Positions 51,332-61,553 are shown, counted from the stretch's first letter. The stretch is DNA of 64,000 bases from an uncultured Clostridia bacterium (GCA_934463115.1 CAKSIN010000001.1:1-64000), one strand, 5' to 3'. Notes: generated from the letters alone by a model not told the origin. Numbers and translations are program-made.

Positions 51332-52033
51332 ATGCGACTGGATAAATATCTTTCAAACAGCGGTCTTGGAAGCAGAAAGGAAATAAAAGAAAAAATACGC
51401 TCCGGCTCGGTGTGTGTAAACGGAAATATTATAACCGATCCTGCTTTTCATGTAAATGAAACAGACGATAATATATTATGTGAAAATCAAACGGTATCGT
51501 ATAAAAAATACATTTACCTTATGCTTAACAAGCCGGCAGGATATATAAGCGCCGTATATGACAAAAAATTTCCGGTGACAAACGACCTTGTACCGAAACA
51601 ATATTCTCACTTCGGAGTTTTTCCGATAGGCAGACTCGACATAGATACGGTGGGGCTTCTCGTTCTTACAAATGACGGAAACACGGCGCACCGCATAACC
51701 TCCCCGAAAAGTCACGTTGACAAAACATATTATGTGAAAACAGCTTTTGATATCAAAAAAGACTGCACCGAAAAATTTTTGCACGGTGTCGTTTTGAACG
51801 ACGGTTACAAAACCATGAGCGCCGATCTTGAAATAAAAGGAAACAGGGAATGTTTTCTCACTGTACGTGAGGGAAAATTTCACCAGGTCAAGCGAATGTT
51901 CGAAGCGGTTGAAAACAAGGTTGTTTACCTTAAACGTGTAAAAATCGGAGAACTGTGTCTCGACGAATCACTTGCGGAAGGCGAAATTCGCGAGCTTACC
52001 GACGTTGAAATCAAACTTATGGGAAAGAGGTAG
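51332..52033 (+). CDS. rRNA pseudouridine synthase, RsuA/RluF family
   Basis: A protein of 233 residues: N-terminal S4 domain (MRLDKYLSNSGLGSRKEIKE ... GSVCVNGN) and the catalytic domain with LMLNKPAGYISA, PIGRLDIDTVGLLVLTNDG (catalytic Asp in GRLD) and REGKFHQVKRMF. Whether it acts on 16S (RsuA, U516) or 23S cannot be told. GGAGG lies before the ATG. It is the first gene of a plus-strand pair with tex. Confidence 0.92.
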   Translation: MRLDKYLSNSGLGSRKEIKEKIRSGSVCVNGNIITDPAFHVNETDDNILCENQTVSYKKYIYLMLNKPAGYISAVYDKKFPVTNDLVPKQYSHFGVFPIGRLDIDTVGLLVLTNDGNTAHRITSPKSHVDKTYYVKTAFDIKKDCTEKFLHGVVLNDGYKTMSADLEIKGNRECFLTVREGKFHQVKRMFEAVENKVVYLKRVKIGELCLDESLAEGEIRELTDVEIKLMGKR

Positions 52034-52039
52034 GTACAA

Positions 52040-54184
52040 ATGAATATAATTGCACAGTTATGCAGCGAATTTAATTTAAAAGAAAAAAATGTCACAGGAA
52101 CCGTCGCCCTTATAGATGAGGGAAACACCATACCTTTTATTGCAAGATACAGAAAAGAAATTACAGGGAGCCTTGATGACAAAACTCTCCGTCTCCTTGA
52201 CGAAAGGTTGAAATATCTGCGCGGTCTTGACGAACGCCGAAATGAAATAATAAGGCTTATTGAGGAATCGGGAAATCTGACAGATGATTTAAAAAATAAA
52301 ATTAATTCCGCCTCCATTATTCAGGAACTTGAAGATATCTACAGACCGTACCGTCCGAAAAAGAAAACGCGCGCGTCGGTCGCAAAAGAAAGAGGTTTGG
52401 AACCGCTTGCACAAATAATATATCTTCAAAATGAGAAAAAAGGAAATCCCCTTGATATTGCTGCCAAATTTGTGAATACGGAAAAAGAAATATTTTCTCC
52501 CGAAGACGCAATATTTGGTGCATGCGATATCATAGCGGAAATGATATCCGATAATGATGTTTACCGCAAAAAAATCAGAAACATGATGAATAATCACGGT
52601 ATGATAACAACAAAGGCCGTAAAGGACGAAGACAGTGTTTATTCAATGTATTATGATTTTTGCGAACCGGTAAAATCAATCGCCAATCATCGGATTTTGG
52701 CGATTGACCGCGGTGAAAAAGAGGACTACCTCAGAGTATCGGTTGACATAGATACCGACGCTGTGACATTATACATTGAAAAATGCATATTAAAAAATTC
52801 TATATTTGACGATTTATTAAAAAATACCGTCCGTGATTCTTATACAAGGCTTATAAAACCGTCTGTAGAAAGAGAAATAAGGACTTATCTCACTCAAAGG
52901 GCGGAACGCGGAGCAATAGATTTGTTTGGAAATAATCTGACTCAGCTTTTAATGCAGCCTCCCATACGCGGAAAAACGGTTCTCGGATTTGATCCCGGTT
53001 ATCGAACAGGATGCAAACTTGCCGTTGTGGATGAAACCGGAAAAGTTATTGCAACCGATATAATTTTCTGCACACTGAAAATTCACGATAAGGAAAAAAG
53101 CGCACGAAAACTCAAAAAAATTATTAATGATTATAATGTGGACATTATATCCATAGGAAACGGAACAGCATCCGGAGAATCGGAACAGTTTGTGTCGCAG
53201 GTACTCTCGGAAATTGACAAAGATGTTAAATATATTATAACAAACGAAGCCGGGGCATCGGTATATTCGGCGTCACCGCTCGGAAGTGAGGAATTTCCGA
53301 ATTTCACCGTTGAACAGCGCAGTGCGGCATCCATAGCAAGACGAATACAGGATCCCCTTTCGGAGCTTGTTAAAATTGATCCCAAATCAATCGGAGTCGG
53401 ACAATATCAACATGATGTAAACCAAAAACTTCTCGGTGAAAAGCTGTCCGGAGTCGTGGAGGACTGTGTAAACAATGTCGGTGTTGACCTTAACACCGCC
53501 TCATGGCCGCTGCTTTCTCATGTTGCCGGAATAAACAAAACCGTTGCAAAAAATATTGTTAAATACCGCGATGAACACGGAAAATTTGAGTCACGAAAAG
53601 AGCTGATGAAAGTTGAAAAGCTGGGGGCAAAATCATTTTTGCAGTGCGCCGGTTTCTTAAAAATTCCCGGAGCAAAAAACTTCTTTGATACAACAAGAGT
53701 TCATCCGGAATCGTACAAAGCCGCCGAAATGCTCCTTGAACTTGCTGGATGCAATCTGTCCGATGTTAATAACATTGAATCGGTTGACTTTAGCAAAGAC
53801 ATAACCAAGGAAAATATAAGACAGATTACCGAAAAATTTAAAATAGGACTGCCCACTGTAAAAGACATAGAAGACAGTCTGAAGAAACCGGACTTGGATC
53901 CGCGCGATGAGATATCCCCGCCTGTTATGAAAACCGAGATTCTCACATTCGAAAATCTTAAAATTGGAGATATACTTACCGGAACTGTCCGAAACATAAC
54001 CGATTTCGGAGCCTTTGTAGATATCGGTGTTCATCAGGATGGGCTTGTTCACATATCAGAAATAAGCAACAGATACATTCGTCATCCGTCGGATGTTCTT
54101 AAGGTGGGAGATATCATTAAAACAGTTGTTATCGCAAAAGACGACAAAAAACAAAAAATATCTCTTTCAATGAAAAGAATATAG
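52040..54184 (+). CDS. tex: Tex family RNA-binding transcription factor
   Basis: A protein of 714 residues. The N-terminal helical Tex part (FNLKEKNVTGTVALIDEGNT, IPFIARYRKEITGSLDD) is followed by a YqgF-like RNase H fold (VLGFDPGYRTGCKLAVVDET, IISIGNGTASGESEQFV), helix-hairpin-helix motifs (NTASWPLLSHVAGINKTVAK) and a C-terminal S1 RNA-binding domain (GDILTGTVRNITDFGAFVDI). Linked to transcription-termination and stress tolerance in other bacteria. It starts 6 nt after the previous gene. Confidence 0.95.
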   Translation: MNIIAQLCSEFNLKEKNVTGTVALIDEGNTIPFIARYRKEITGSLDDKTLRLLDERLKYLRGLDERRNEIIRLIEESGNLTDDLKNKINSASIIQELEDIYRPYRPKKKTRASVAKERGLEPLAQIIYLQNEKKGNPLDIAAKFVNTEKEIFSPEDAIFGACDIIAEMISDNDVYRKKIRNMMNNHGMITTKAVKDEDSVYSMYYDFCEPVKSIANHRILAIDRGEKEDYLRVSVDIDTDAVTLYIEKCILKNSIFDDLLKNTVRDSYTRLIKPSVEREIRTYLTQRAERGAIDLFGNNLTQLLMQPPIRGKTVLGFDPGYRTGCKLAVVDETGKVIATDIIFCTLKIHDKEKSARKLKKIINDYNVDIISIGNGTASGESEQFVSQVLSEIDKDVKYIITNEAGASVYSASPLGSEEFPNFTVEQRSAASIARRIQDPLSELVKIDPKSIGVGQYQHDVNQKLLGEKLSGVVEDCVNNVGVDLNTASWPLLSHVAGINKTVAKNIVKYRDEHGKFESRKELMKVEKLGAKSFLQCAGFLKIPGAKNFFDTTRVHPESYKAAEMLLELAGCNLSDVNNIESVDFSKDITKENIRQITEKFKIGLPTVKDIEDSLKKPDLDPRDEISPPVMKTEILTFENLKIGDILTGTVRNITDFGAFVDIGVHQDGLVHISEISNRYIRHPSDVLKVGDIIKTVVIAKDDKKQKISLSMKRI

Positions 54185-54437
54185 ATATTTGTAAACTCTT
54201 AAAGAAGTTTTGATTAATAAAACAACTTAAAAATTGTGCATAAACAACAAATTTTTAAATTTAAAAAAGTTCTCAAATGCAGGCTATGTCTATTCTATAA
54301 CACTTTTGTATAAAAAACTTTTTTTGATTTGTGCATAAATAATAATTAAAAAATTACAAAAGTTTTAAATCTAAAATTTTTTAGCTTGTTTTATGCAAAC
54401 TGTATAATTTAACTTAATTATTTTGTCAAATTGCCTA
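54185..54437. other. AT-rich tex-msmK spacer
   Basis: No gene is seen. TTGTGCATAAA occurs twice as a direct repeat (54234-54244 and 54329-54339), each followed by AT-rich sequence. No convincing terminator for tex is visible. Confidence 0.4.
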
Positions 54438-54466
54438 TTGGCAGTATTTTTTAAATGTGTTATAGT
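54438..54466 (+). promoter_or_regulatory. Promoter of the msmK-like gene
   Basis: TTGGCA (54438-54443), 17-nt spacer, TATAGT (54461-54466), about 42 nt before the ribosome site GGAGG. Confidence 0.75.
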
Positions 54467-54514
54467 ATATGGTATAAAGAAGAATGTATTTTTGGCATAC
54501 ACAGGAGGTACAAT

Positions 54515-55630
54515 ATGGCAAGCTTAAGCTTACAGCACATCTATAAAAAATACGCAGGCGGCGTAACAGCCGTATCCGACTTTTGCCTTGATATCGAAGA
54601 CAAGGAATTTATAGTTTTGGTCGGACCTTCAGGATGCGGTAAATCAACAACACTCAGAATGATTGCCGGACTTGAAGAAATTTCGGAGGGTGAACTCTAC
54701 ATCGGCGATACACTCGTTAATGATGTTGCCCCCAAGGACAGAGATATTGCAATGGTTTTCCAAAACTATGCCCTCTATCCTCACATGACAGTATTCGACA
54801 ACATGGCTTTCGGTCTTAAACTCAGAAAAATACCGAAAGACGAAATCACAAGAAGAGTTAACGAAGCTGCAAAGATTCTCGACATTGACCACCTTTTGGA
54901 CAGAAAGCCGAAGGCTCTCTCCGGCGGTCAGAGACAGCGTGTTGCTCTCGGTCGTGCTATCGTCAGAGAGCCTAAGGTTTTCCTTATGGACGAACCTCTC
55001 TCCAACCTTGACGCAAAGCTTCGTGTTCAGATGAGAACAGAAATCGGCAAGCTCCATCAGAGACTGCAGACAACTTTTATCTATGTAACACACGACCAGA
55101 CAGAAGCTATGACAATGGGTACAAGAATCATTGTTATGAAAGACGGCTTTGTTCAGCAAATAGACACACCGGCTACTCTCTACAACAAGCCTATTAATAT
55201 GTTCGTTGCAGGATTCATCGGAAGTCCTCAGATGAACTTTACAGATTGCGTTATCAAAGAAAACGGCAATTCTGTTTCTCTCGAATTTGACGGTCAGAGT
55301 ATCGTTCTCCCCGAGGGACTCGCTGCAAAGGTTAAAGAAACCGGCTATGTAGGCAAAACAGTTGTTCTCGGTATTAGACCGGAGGATATTCACGATGAAG
55401 AAGCATTCCTCAATTCTTCTTCAGAAAGCATTGTTAATGCTCATGTTGAAATCACCGAAATGATGGGTGCTGAAACATATCTGTATCTCAAGATTGGTGA
55501 TACTCCGTTTACTGCAAGAGTTAATCCAAGAAGTACAGCTCAGCCGCATGATGATATTAAAGTTGCTCTTGATATCAACAAAATGCACCTGTTCGATAAA
55601 GAAACAGAAATGGCTATTTTAAATAACTAA
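54515..55630 (+). CDS. Sugar ABC transporter ATPase, MsmK/UgpC family
   Basis: A protein of 371 residues starting at 54515 after GGAGGTACAAT. Walker A VGPSGCGKSTTLRMIAG, Q-loop VFQNYALYPHMTVFDNM, signature LSGGQRQRVALGRAIVREP, Walker B VFLMDEPLSNLD, switch His in YVTHDQTEA, and a C-terminal TOBE region (TDCVIKENGNSVSLEFDG, VVLGIRPEDIHD). It stands alone with its own promoter and terminator, without permeases. This is how the shared energiser (MsmX/MsmK) of many oligosaccharide importers is usually encoded in Firmicutes. Confidence 0.93.
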   Translation: MASLSLQHIYKKYAGGVTAVSDFCLDIEDKEFIVLVGPSGCGKSTTLRMIAGLEEISEGELYIGDTLVNDVAPKDRDIAMVFQNYALYPHMTVFDNMAFGLKLRKIPKDEITRRVNEAAKILDIDHLLDRKPKALSGGQRQRVALGRAIVREPKVFLMDEPLSNLDAKLRVQMRTEIGKLHQRLQTTFIYVTHDQTEAMTMGTRIIVMKDGFVQQIDTPATLYNKPINMFVAGFIGSPQMNFTDCVIKENGNSVSLEFDGQSIVLPEGLAAKVKETGYVGKTVVLGIRPEDIHDEEAFLNSSSESIVNAHVEITEMMGAETYLYLKIGDTPFTARVNPRSTAQPHDDIKVALDINKMHLFDKETEMAILNN

Positions 55631-55640
55631 TGCATATTTT

Positions 55641-55674
55641 AAAACCTTCACCGTTGCAGGTGAAGGTTTTTCTT
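55641..55674 (+). terminator. Terminator of the msmK-like gene
   Basis: AAAACCTTCACC and GGTGAAGGTTTT (12 bp) with loop GTTGCA, then TCTT. Confidence 0.92.
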
Positions 55675-55680
55675 ATATAT

Positions 55681-55712
55681 AAAAGGAGAGAATTTTAAAA
55701 TTCTCTCCTTTT
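55681..55712 (-). terminator. Palindromic terminator of gyrA
   Basis: A 32-nt perfect palindrome whose left arm is AAAAGGAGAGAATTTT. It lies 15 nt after the gyrA stop and 6 nt from the convergent msmK terminator, and ends in a T-run in both directions. Confidence 0.85.
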
Positions 55713-55727
55713 ATTATGGTATTTTAT

Positions 55728-58244
55728 TTACTGCTGTTCTTTTTCTGCCGGTTTTTCTTCGTTTTCTTCATCAGCAGACTCTTCTTCTTCTTTCTTTGCT
55801 TTTGCAATAGATACAACCTTCACATCATCTGCAAGCCTCATCACCTTTACACCTTGTGTAACTCTTCCGAAAAGACTTATCTCATCGGAATCTGTTCTTA
55901 TCACTATACCGTCGGAGGTTATCATCATAATATCTTCATCATTGTTAATAACGCAGCATCCGGCAATAAGACCTGTTTTTTCGGTTATCTTGTATCCGAA
56001 TACTCCGCGTCCTCCCCTATACTGACACTTAAATTCGTTTATATCGGTCTTTTTTCCGTATCCGTTTTCCGTAACAGTCAGAAGCATACATTCGTCATTG
56101 CAAACATTTCCGCCGATTACATAATCGTCATCTTTCATTCTTATACCCGTTACACCGGTTGCACCACGTCCCATAGGACGTACATCCTCATGAGAAAACT
56201 TAATGCACATGCCGTTCTTTGTTCCGAGAATAATATTATCATTTTCTTCGGTAAGAGCTACCTGAATAAGCTCATCATCTTCACGAAGACCTATTGCAAT
56301 GATTCCACCCTTTCTATTTGAATCATATTCTTCAAGAGATGTTTTCTTTACAAATCCTCTCTTAGTTATCATTGTAAGATATTTGCCGTCTTCAAAGTTT
56401 GCAATAGGAATAGCCGCGGTAACCTTTTCATCCTTTTCAATCGGAAGAAGATTAATTACTGCATTTCCCTTTGCCTGCCTGCTCGATTCGGGAATTCTGT
56501 ACGCTTTCATTTTGTACATTCTTCCTTTATTTGTAAAGAAAAGAATATAGTCGTGAGACGACGCAGTGAAAAGTGTTTCAACAAAATCCTCATCCCTTGT
56601 ACTGAGGCCTGATATTCCCCTTCCGCCGCGATGCTGACTCCTGTATGTAGAAGAAGGAATCCTCTTTATATATCCAAAGTGAGTCATTGTTATTACACAA
56701 TCTTCCACCTCAATAAGGTCTTCATCATCAATCATATCTATTGAGGGTTCTATTTTTGTGAGTCTTTCGTCGCCGTATTTATCTCTGATTTCGGCAAGTT
56801 CTTTCTTTATTTGTTCAAGCATATGATGTCTGTCCGAAAGCAATAATTTGTATTCATCTACTTTTGCGGAAAGTTCCTCATACTCCGATTCAATTTTTTC
56901 TCCATTCAGTCTCTGCAGTTGTCCGAGTTTCATATCAAGAACACTCTGCGCCTGAATATCCGAAAATTTGAATCTTTCAATAAGTCTTTCTTTTGCGTCA
57001 TCGTATGAATTTCTTATAATATTGATTATTTCATCAATATTATTGAGAGCAATTCTCAATCCCTCCAGGATATGCATTCTTGCTTCTGCTTTTTTCAGGT
57101 CAAATTGAGTACGTCTGGTAACTATTTCTTCCTGAAATTTTATAAACTGTTCAAGAATATCTTTTAGTCCCATAGTTTTTGGCTTGCCCTCATTTATGGC
57201 AAGCATATTAATGGAAAAACTGTCCTGCAGACGTGTAAACTTAAACAGCTGATTCAGCACAACCTGTGGATTTGCGTCTCTCTTAAGGAATATTTCTACC
57301 CTTATACCAACTCTGTCGGAAGAATGGTCGTCTATATCGGACAAACCTTCTATTTTTTTATCTTTCGCAAGAGCAGCTATGGATTCCACAAGCATTTTTT
57401 TGTTTACCTGATACGGCAGCTCCGTAACTATTATGGAAGATGTACCGTCTTTTCTTTCGACAATTTCGGTTTTGGCACGCACAATTACTTTTCCTTTTCC
57501 GGTTGCGTATGCGCTGCGTATACCGCTCTTTCCCATGATAGATGCTTTTGTCGGAAAATCAGGACCTTTTATATATTCCATCAGTTCCTCTACGGTTATA
57601 TCCGGGTTATCTATCTGCGCAATAACACCGTTTAAAACCTCTGTGAGATTGTGAGGCGGAATATTTGTAGCCATACCTACAGCTATACCGGAGCTTCCGT
57701 TTACAAGCAGTGTCGGTATTCTTGTAGGGAGGACAACAGGCTCTCTCCTTTTTTCGTCAAAGTTCGGAATAAAATCCACAGTGTCTTTTTCTATATTTTC
57801 CAAAAGTACATTGGAAAGTTTGCTCATTCTCGCCTCGGTGTAACGGTAAGCAGCCGGCGGATCGCCGTCTACCGAACCAAAGTTTCCGTGACCGTCAATA
57901 AGCGGATATCTCATAGAAAAGTCCTGTGCAAGCCTAACCATAGCGTCATAAACCGACGCGTCGCCGTGCGGATGATATCTACCTATAACGTTACCTACCG
58001 TGGTAGCGGATTTAAAGAAAGGCTTGTCACTTGTCAAATGTTCCTCAAACATAGAATAAAGAATTCTTCTGTGAACCGGTTTTAGTCCGTCACGTACATC
58101 AGGGAGAGCACGGCTCACAATTACACTCATTGCATAATCAATGAATGCCTCTTTCATTCTCTTTTCTATATCTATATCCACAATAGTCTGTGTGTCAAAA
58201 TATTCTTCAAAATGTGATTCTTCGTATTTTTTGTTTTTAGCCAT
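55728..58244 (-). CDS. gyrA: DNA gyrase subunit A
   Basis: A protein of 838 residues. The breakage-reunion domain carries the catalytic Y135 (PPAAYRYTEAR); the six-blade C-terminal domain has a gyrase box-like QAKGNAV and ends in an acidic tail (EEEESADEENEEKP). The quinolone region reads HPHGDASVYDAM, so the position equal to E. coli Ser83 is Ala96, and Asp87 is kept as Asp100. GGAGG lies before the ATG, 12 nt after gyrB. Confidence 0.97.
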   Translation of the reverse strand: MAKNKKYEESHFEEYFDTQTIVDIDIEKRMKEAFIDYAMSVIVSRALPDVRDGLKPVHRRILYSMFEEHLTSDKPFFKSATTVGNVIGRYHPHGDASVYDAMVRLAQDFSMRYPLIDGHGNFGSVDGDPPAAYRYTEARMSKLSNVLLENIEKDTVDFIPNFDEKRREPVVLPTRIPTLLVNGSSGIAVGMATNIPPHNLTEVLNGVIAQIDNPDITVEELMEYIKGPDFPTKASIMGKSGIRSAYATGKGKVIVRAKTEIVERKDGTSSIIVTELPYQVNKKMLVESIAALAKDKKIEGLSDIDDHSSDRVGIRVEIFLKRDANPQVVLNQLFKFTRLQDSFSINMLAINEGKPKTMGLKDILEQFIKFQEEIVTRRTQFDLKKAEARMHILEGLRIALNNIDEIINIIRNSYDDAKERLIERFKFSDIQAQSVLDMKLGQLQRLNGEKIESEYEELSAKVDEYKLLLSDRHHMLEQIKKELAEIRDKYGDERLTKIEPSIDMIDDEDLIEVEDCVITMTHFGYIKRIPSSTYRSQHRGGRGISGLSTRDEDFVETLFTASSHDYILFFTNKGRMYKMKAYRIPESSRQAKGNAVINLLPIEKDEKVTAAIPIANFEDGKYLTMITKRGFVKKTSLEEYDSNRKGGIIAIGLREDDELIQVALTEENDNIILGTKNGMCIKFSHEDVRPMGRGATGVTGIRMKDDDYVIGGNVCNDECMLLTVTENGYGKKTDINEFKCQYRGGRGVFGYKITEKTGLIAGCCVINNDEDIMMITSDGIVIRTDSDEISLFGRVTQGVKVMRLADDVKVVSIAKAKKEEEESADEENEEKPAEKEQQ

Positions 58245-58256
58245 AATTGCCTCCGT

Positions 58257-60188
58257 TTATACATCAAGGTTAGTCACATACTGCGCATTTTCCTCAATGA
58301 ATATTCTTCTGGGTTCAACATCGTCTCCCATAAGTACGCTGAAAATATTATCTGCCCTTTCGGCGTCTTCCAGTTTTACTTTAAGAAGTATTCTGTTTTT
58401 AGGATCCATAGTAGTTTCCCAGAGTTCTTCGGGATTCATTTCTCCCAAACCTTTGTATCGGCTTATATCGACTTTGGCATTTGCGTCACCGTCTTTAAGT
58501 TGTTCGCTTATCATGTCTCTTTCTTCATCACTGAAAGCAACTTTTGATTTTTTTCCTCTTGATAATTTATAAAGAGGCGGCTTTGCAAGATACACATGCC
58601 CTTCCTCAATAAGAGGAGTCATAAATCTAAAGAAAAATGTAAGCAACAGTGTCTGAATGTGAGCTCCGTCAACATCGGCATCGGCCATAATTATAATCTT
58701 GTCATATCTGAGTTTTTCAATATTAAATTCGCCGGCTATGCCCGTTCCGAGCGCCTGTATTACCGGAGTAAGTTTTTCGTTTCCGTATACCTTGTCGGCT
58801 CTCGCTTTTTCAACATTGAGCATTTTTCCCCATAGAGGAAGTATTGCCTGATATTTGCTGTCCCTGCCGTTTTTTGCCGAGCCGCCCGCCGAATCTCCCT
58901 CGACAATGTATATCTCAGTTTTTGTCGGATCCTTTACAATGCAATCCGTAAGTTTTCCGGGCAGTGAATTTGTTCCGAGCGGTGTTTTTCTTGTAGCTTC
59001 TCTTGCTTTTCTTGCGGCAAGTCTTGCTCTCGATGCCATAAGCGCTTTTTCTATTATTGCCTTTCCGACATCGGGATTTTCCTCGAGAAAATCGGCAAGT
59101 TTCTCCTTTACCATATTTTCCACAAGACCTCTTATTTCGGAATTACCGAGTTTTGTCTTGGTCTGTCCTTCAAACTGAGGTTCTTCAAGTTTTACGGATA
59201 TAACCGCTACAAGACCTTCTCTGACATCATCGCCCGTGAGTTCCTCATTATCCTTAATAAGCTTGTACTTTTTTCCGTAGTCGGCAAGAACTTTTGTAAG
59301 TGCGGATTTAAATCCTGTTTCGTGAGTTCCTCCCTCGGTTGTTGCAATGTTGTTTGCAAATGATTCTATAACTTCATCGTAGCCATTATTCCACTGAATA
59401 GCTACCTCCGCCATACTTCCGTTTTTTTCGCCGTTTACATAGATAACATTTTCATGAATTTTTTCAAGAGTTTCTTTGTGTTTTTTCTTTTCTCCGAATA
59501 TAAAGGATACAAAGTTTTTTATTCCACCTTCGTAATGAAGAATTTCTTTTTTTTCTTCATCCTGTCTTTTATCGGAAAACACAATTCTTATTCCGCCGTT
59601 AAGAAATGCCTGTTCTCTTAACCTTTTCAAAAGAACATTGTAGTCATAAACCGTTTCCTCAAATATTTCTCCATCTGCCCAAAATGTAACTTCTGTTCCT
59701 GTGGAATCAGTCTTACCAATTGTGTGTACTTCACCATCAGGAACTCCTCTTTTATAGCTTTGATACCAGATGTTTTCTCCGTCTTTTACCTTAACTTCAA
59801 GACGTGTGGACAGCGCATTAACAACCGACGCACCAACACCGTGCAATCCTCCGGATACTTTGTATCCGCCGCCGCCGAATTTTCCTCCTGCGTGAAGAAC
59901 GGTAAATATTACATCTATTGTGGATATTCCCATTTTCGGATGTATTCCGTGAGGAATACCTCTTCCGTTATCTCTCACAGTAACAGAGCCGTCTTTGTTC
60001 AAATCTACTTCTATTTCCGTGCAGAATCCGGCAAGAGCTTCGTCTATACTGTTGTCCACAATTTCATACACAAGGTGATGCAAACCGCGAACCGAAGTAG
60101 AACCTATGTACATTCCCGGTCTTTTTCTTACAGCTTCCAGTCCTTCCAGGACTTGTATTTGACTTTCATCGTAATCTGATTTAATCAT
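58257..60188 (-). CDS. gyrB: DNA gyrase subunit B
   Basis: A protein of 643 residues. GHKL ATPase motifs VLEGLEAVRKRPGMYIGSTS, EIVDNSIDEALAGFC, DNGRGIP and GLHGVGASVVNALS; TOPRIM domain with IVEGDSAGGSAKNGRDSKYQ, ILPLWGKMLNVEKAR and MADADVDGAHI; C-terminal YKGLGEMNPEELWETTMDP. The length and QTKTKLGNSE segment fit gyrase rather than topoisomerase IV, as does the place after recF-remB. Confidence 0.97.
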   Translation of the reverse strand: MIKSDYDESQIQVLEGLEAVRKRPGMYIGSTSVRGLHHLVYEIVDNSIDEALAGFCTEIEVDLNKDGSVTVRDNGRGIPHGIHPKMGISTIDVIFTVLHAGGKFGGGGYKVSGGLHGVGASVVNALSTRLEVKVKDGENIWYQSYKRGVPDGEVHTIGKTDSTGTEVTFWADGEIFEETVYDYNVLLKRLREQAFLNGGIRIVFSDKRQDEEKKEILHYEGGIKNFVSFIFGEKKKHKETLEKIHENVIYVNGEKNGSMAEVAIQWNNGYDEVIESFANNIATTEGGTHETGFKSALTKVLADYGKKYKLIKDNEELTGDDVREGLVAVISVKLEEPQFEGQTKTKLGNSEIRGLVENMVKEKLADFLEENPDVGKAIIEKALMASRARLAARKAREATRKTPLGTNSLPGKLTDCIVKDPTKTEIYIVEGDSAGGSAKNGRDSKYQAILPLWGKMLNVEKARADKVYGNEKLTPVIQALGTGIAGEFNIEKLRYDKIIIMADADVDGAHIQTLLLTFFFRFMTPLIEEGHVYLAKPPLYKLSRGKKSKVAFSDEERDMISEQLKDGDANAKVDISRYKGLGEMNPEELWETTMDPKNRILLKVKLEDAERADNIFSVLMGDDVEPRRIFIEENAQYVTNLDV

Positions 60189-60215
60189 ATTTTATCCTTT
60201 CTGACACAAAATTGC

Positions 60216-60482
60216 CTATATAAAAGATTTTTTAGAATTTTCTGTTCTTTTAAGTAGGGTGTGTGATGATATTGGAGAAACATAAACACGTGTTTCGCCG
60301 TCGGAATTTGTAACGACATAGGATTTCGGAAGTTCATTGTTTACATTTATAACCGAATTGCTTTTTTGAGCTATCTTCAAAAAATCCTTTGTTATTTTCG
60401 AAACAGAACTGGTTTCCAAATCCATTACCGCTATAATATCCTTTATCTTTACAGCTATATCTCCGCCGATATGAAGATACAT
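60216..60482 (-). CDS. remB: RemB-like extracellular matrix regulator (DUF370)
   Basis: A protein of 88 residues with MYLHIGGDIAVKIKDIIAVM and SYVVTNSDGETRVYVSPISS. RemA/RemB proteins of Bacillus are DNA-binding regulators of matrix and osmoprotection genes. This gene keeps the conserved place between recF and gyrB. Confidence 0.88.
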   Translation of the reverse strand: MYLHIGGDIAVKIKDIIAVMDLETSSVSKITKDFLKIAQKSNSVINVNNELPKSYVVTNSDGETRVYVSPISSHTLLKRTENSKKSFI

Positions 60483-60493
60483 CGCATCACCTT

Positions 60494-61549
60494 CTAAATA
60501 ATTTTTCCATCTTTTACTTCAAAAAATTTTCCTTTTCCCTCAACAAAACTTTTGTCGGTGCATGTAATAACAGTTTGCCTGTTTTTTATTTTTTCAGAAA
60601 AGAATTTTCTTCTTTCACTGTCGAGCTCACTCAAAACATCATCCAAAAGCAATACCGGTTCTTCACAGAGCAAATTGCTTATTATTTCACATTCGGCAAG
60701 TTTTATTTTTAAAACGCCGGTCCTTGTCTGCCCCTGTGAGCCGTATTTTTTCAGGCTCATGCCGTTCAGAAAAACTTCAAAATCATCTCTGTGAGGTCCT
60801 GTCAAAGTCATTCCTTTTTCCACATCACGGCTGATATTTTTTTCAAGCTGATTTATAAAATTTTCTTTGCTCAAAAAATCATCTTTTATACTCGGCGCAT
60901 ACTTGATGTCATACACTTCTCCGAGTGTTTCGAAATGTTTGATATATTCATCCAAAAGTTCTATAATTCTGTTTCTGTATTTACAAATATTTATTCCGTA
61001 ATCAGCCAGTTTTTCATTCCATATTCCAATAGTATCCATATAATTTTTGCTGTTTGATTTAAGCATAAAATTTCGTTGTCTAAGTATTCTGTAATATCCC
61101 AGCAGATTTTGAAAATAAAGAGGTTTCACCTGACTAATCAGAACATCTATGAAATTTCTTCTTACTCCCGGTCCCTCACGAATAAGATTAAGGTGTTCGG
61201 GGGTAAATATAACCATGTTTGCCAGACCGATTAATTCGCTTTGCCTCTCAAGATTTATTCCGTTTACCTTAATAGATTTTCTGTCGTTAATAAATATCTC
61301 GGAGGAATTTTTTCTCTTTGCGGCTTCAAATTCAATTGAAGTGTGAGAATAATCACTGCCGAATTTAATAACCTCTTTGTCATGAACACTTCTGAAAGAT
61401 TTGCATGTACAAAAATAATACAAAGCTTCTATGATATTTGTTTTTCCCTGTCCGTTTTTTCCGTAGAATATGTTGTTTTCCTCACAAAATTCTATTGTTT
61501 CATTTTCGTAATTACGAAAATTTTCAAGATGCAGACTGTTTACAATCAT
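60494..61549 (-). CDS. recF: DNA replication and repair protein RecF
   Basis: A protein of 351 residues. SMC-like ATPase: LHLENFRNYENETIEFCEEN, Walker A YGKNGQGKTNIIEALYY, signature KKYGSQGQTRTGVLKIKLAE and Walker B PVLLLDDVLSELDSERR. Loads RecA at gaps. The start at 61549 matches the family N-terminus; the ribosome site is weak and the start lies only 4 nt after the yaaA stop, so coupling is likely. Confidence 0.96.
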   Translation of the reverse strand: MIVNSLHLENFRNYENETIEFCEENNIFYGKNGQGKTNIIEALYYFCTCKSFRSVHDKEVIKFGSDYSHTSIEFEAAKRKNSSEIFINDRKSIKVNGINLERQSELIGLANMVIFTPEHLNLIREGPGVRRNFIDVLISQVKPLYFQNLLGYYRILRQRNFMLKSNSKNYMDTIGIWNEKLADYGINICKYRNRIIELLDEYIKHFETLGEVYDIKYAPSIKDDFLSKENFINQLEKNISRDVEKGMTLTGPHRDDFEVFLNGMSLKKYGSQGQTRTGVLKIKLAECEIISNLLCEEPVLLLDDVLSELDSERRKFFSEKIKNRQTVITCTDKSFVEGKGKFFEVKDGKII

Positions 61550-61553
61550 ATAT

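Noticed and set aside
51332..55630. Plus-strand island between rpmH and gyrA as a mobile insertion
   Set aside because: The three genes are ordinary housekeeping genes and no integrase, insertion sequence, flanking repeat or tRNA site is present; simple rearrangement fits better.
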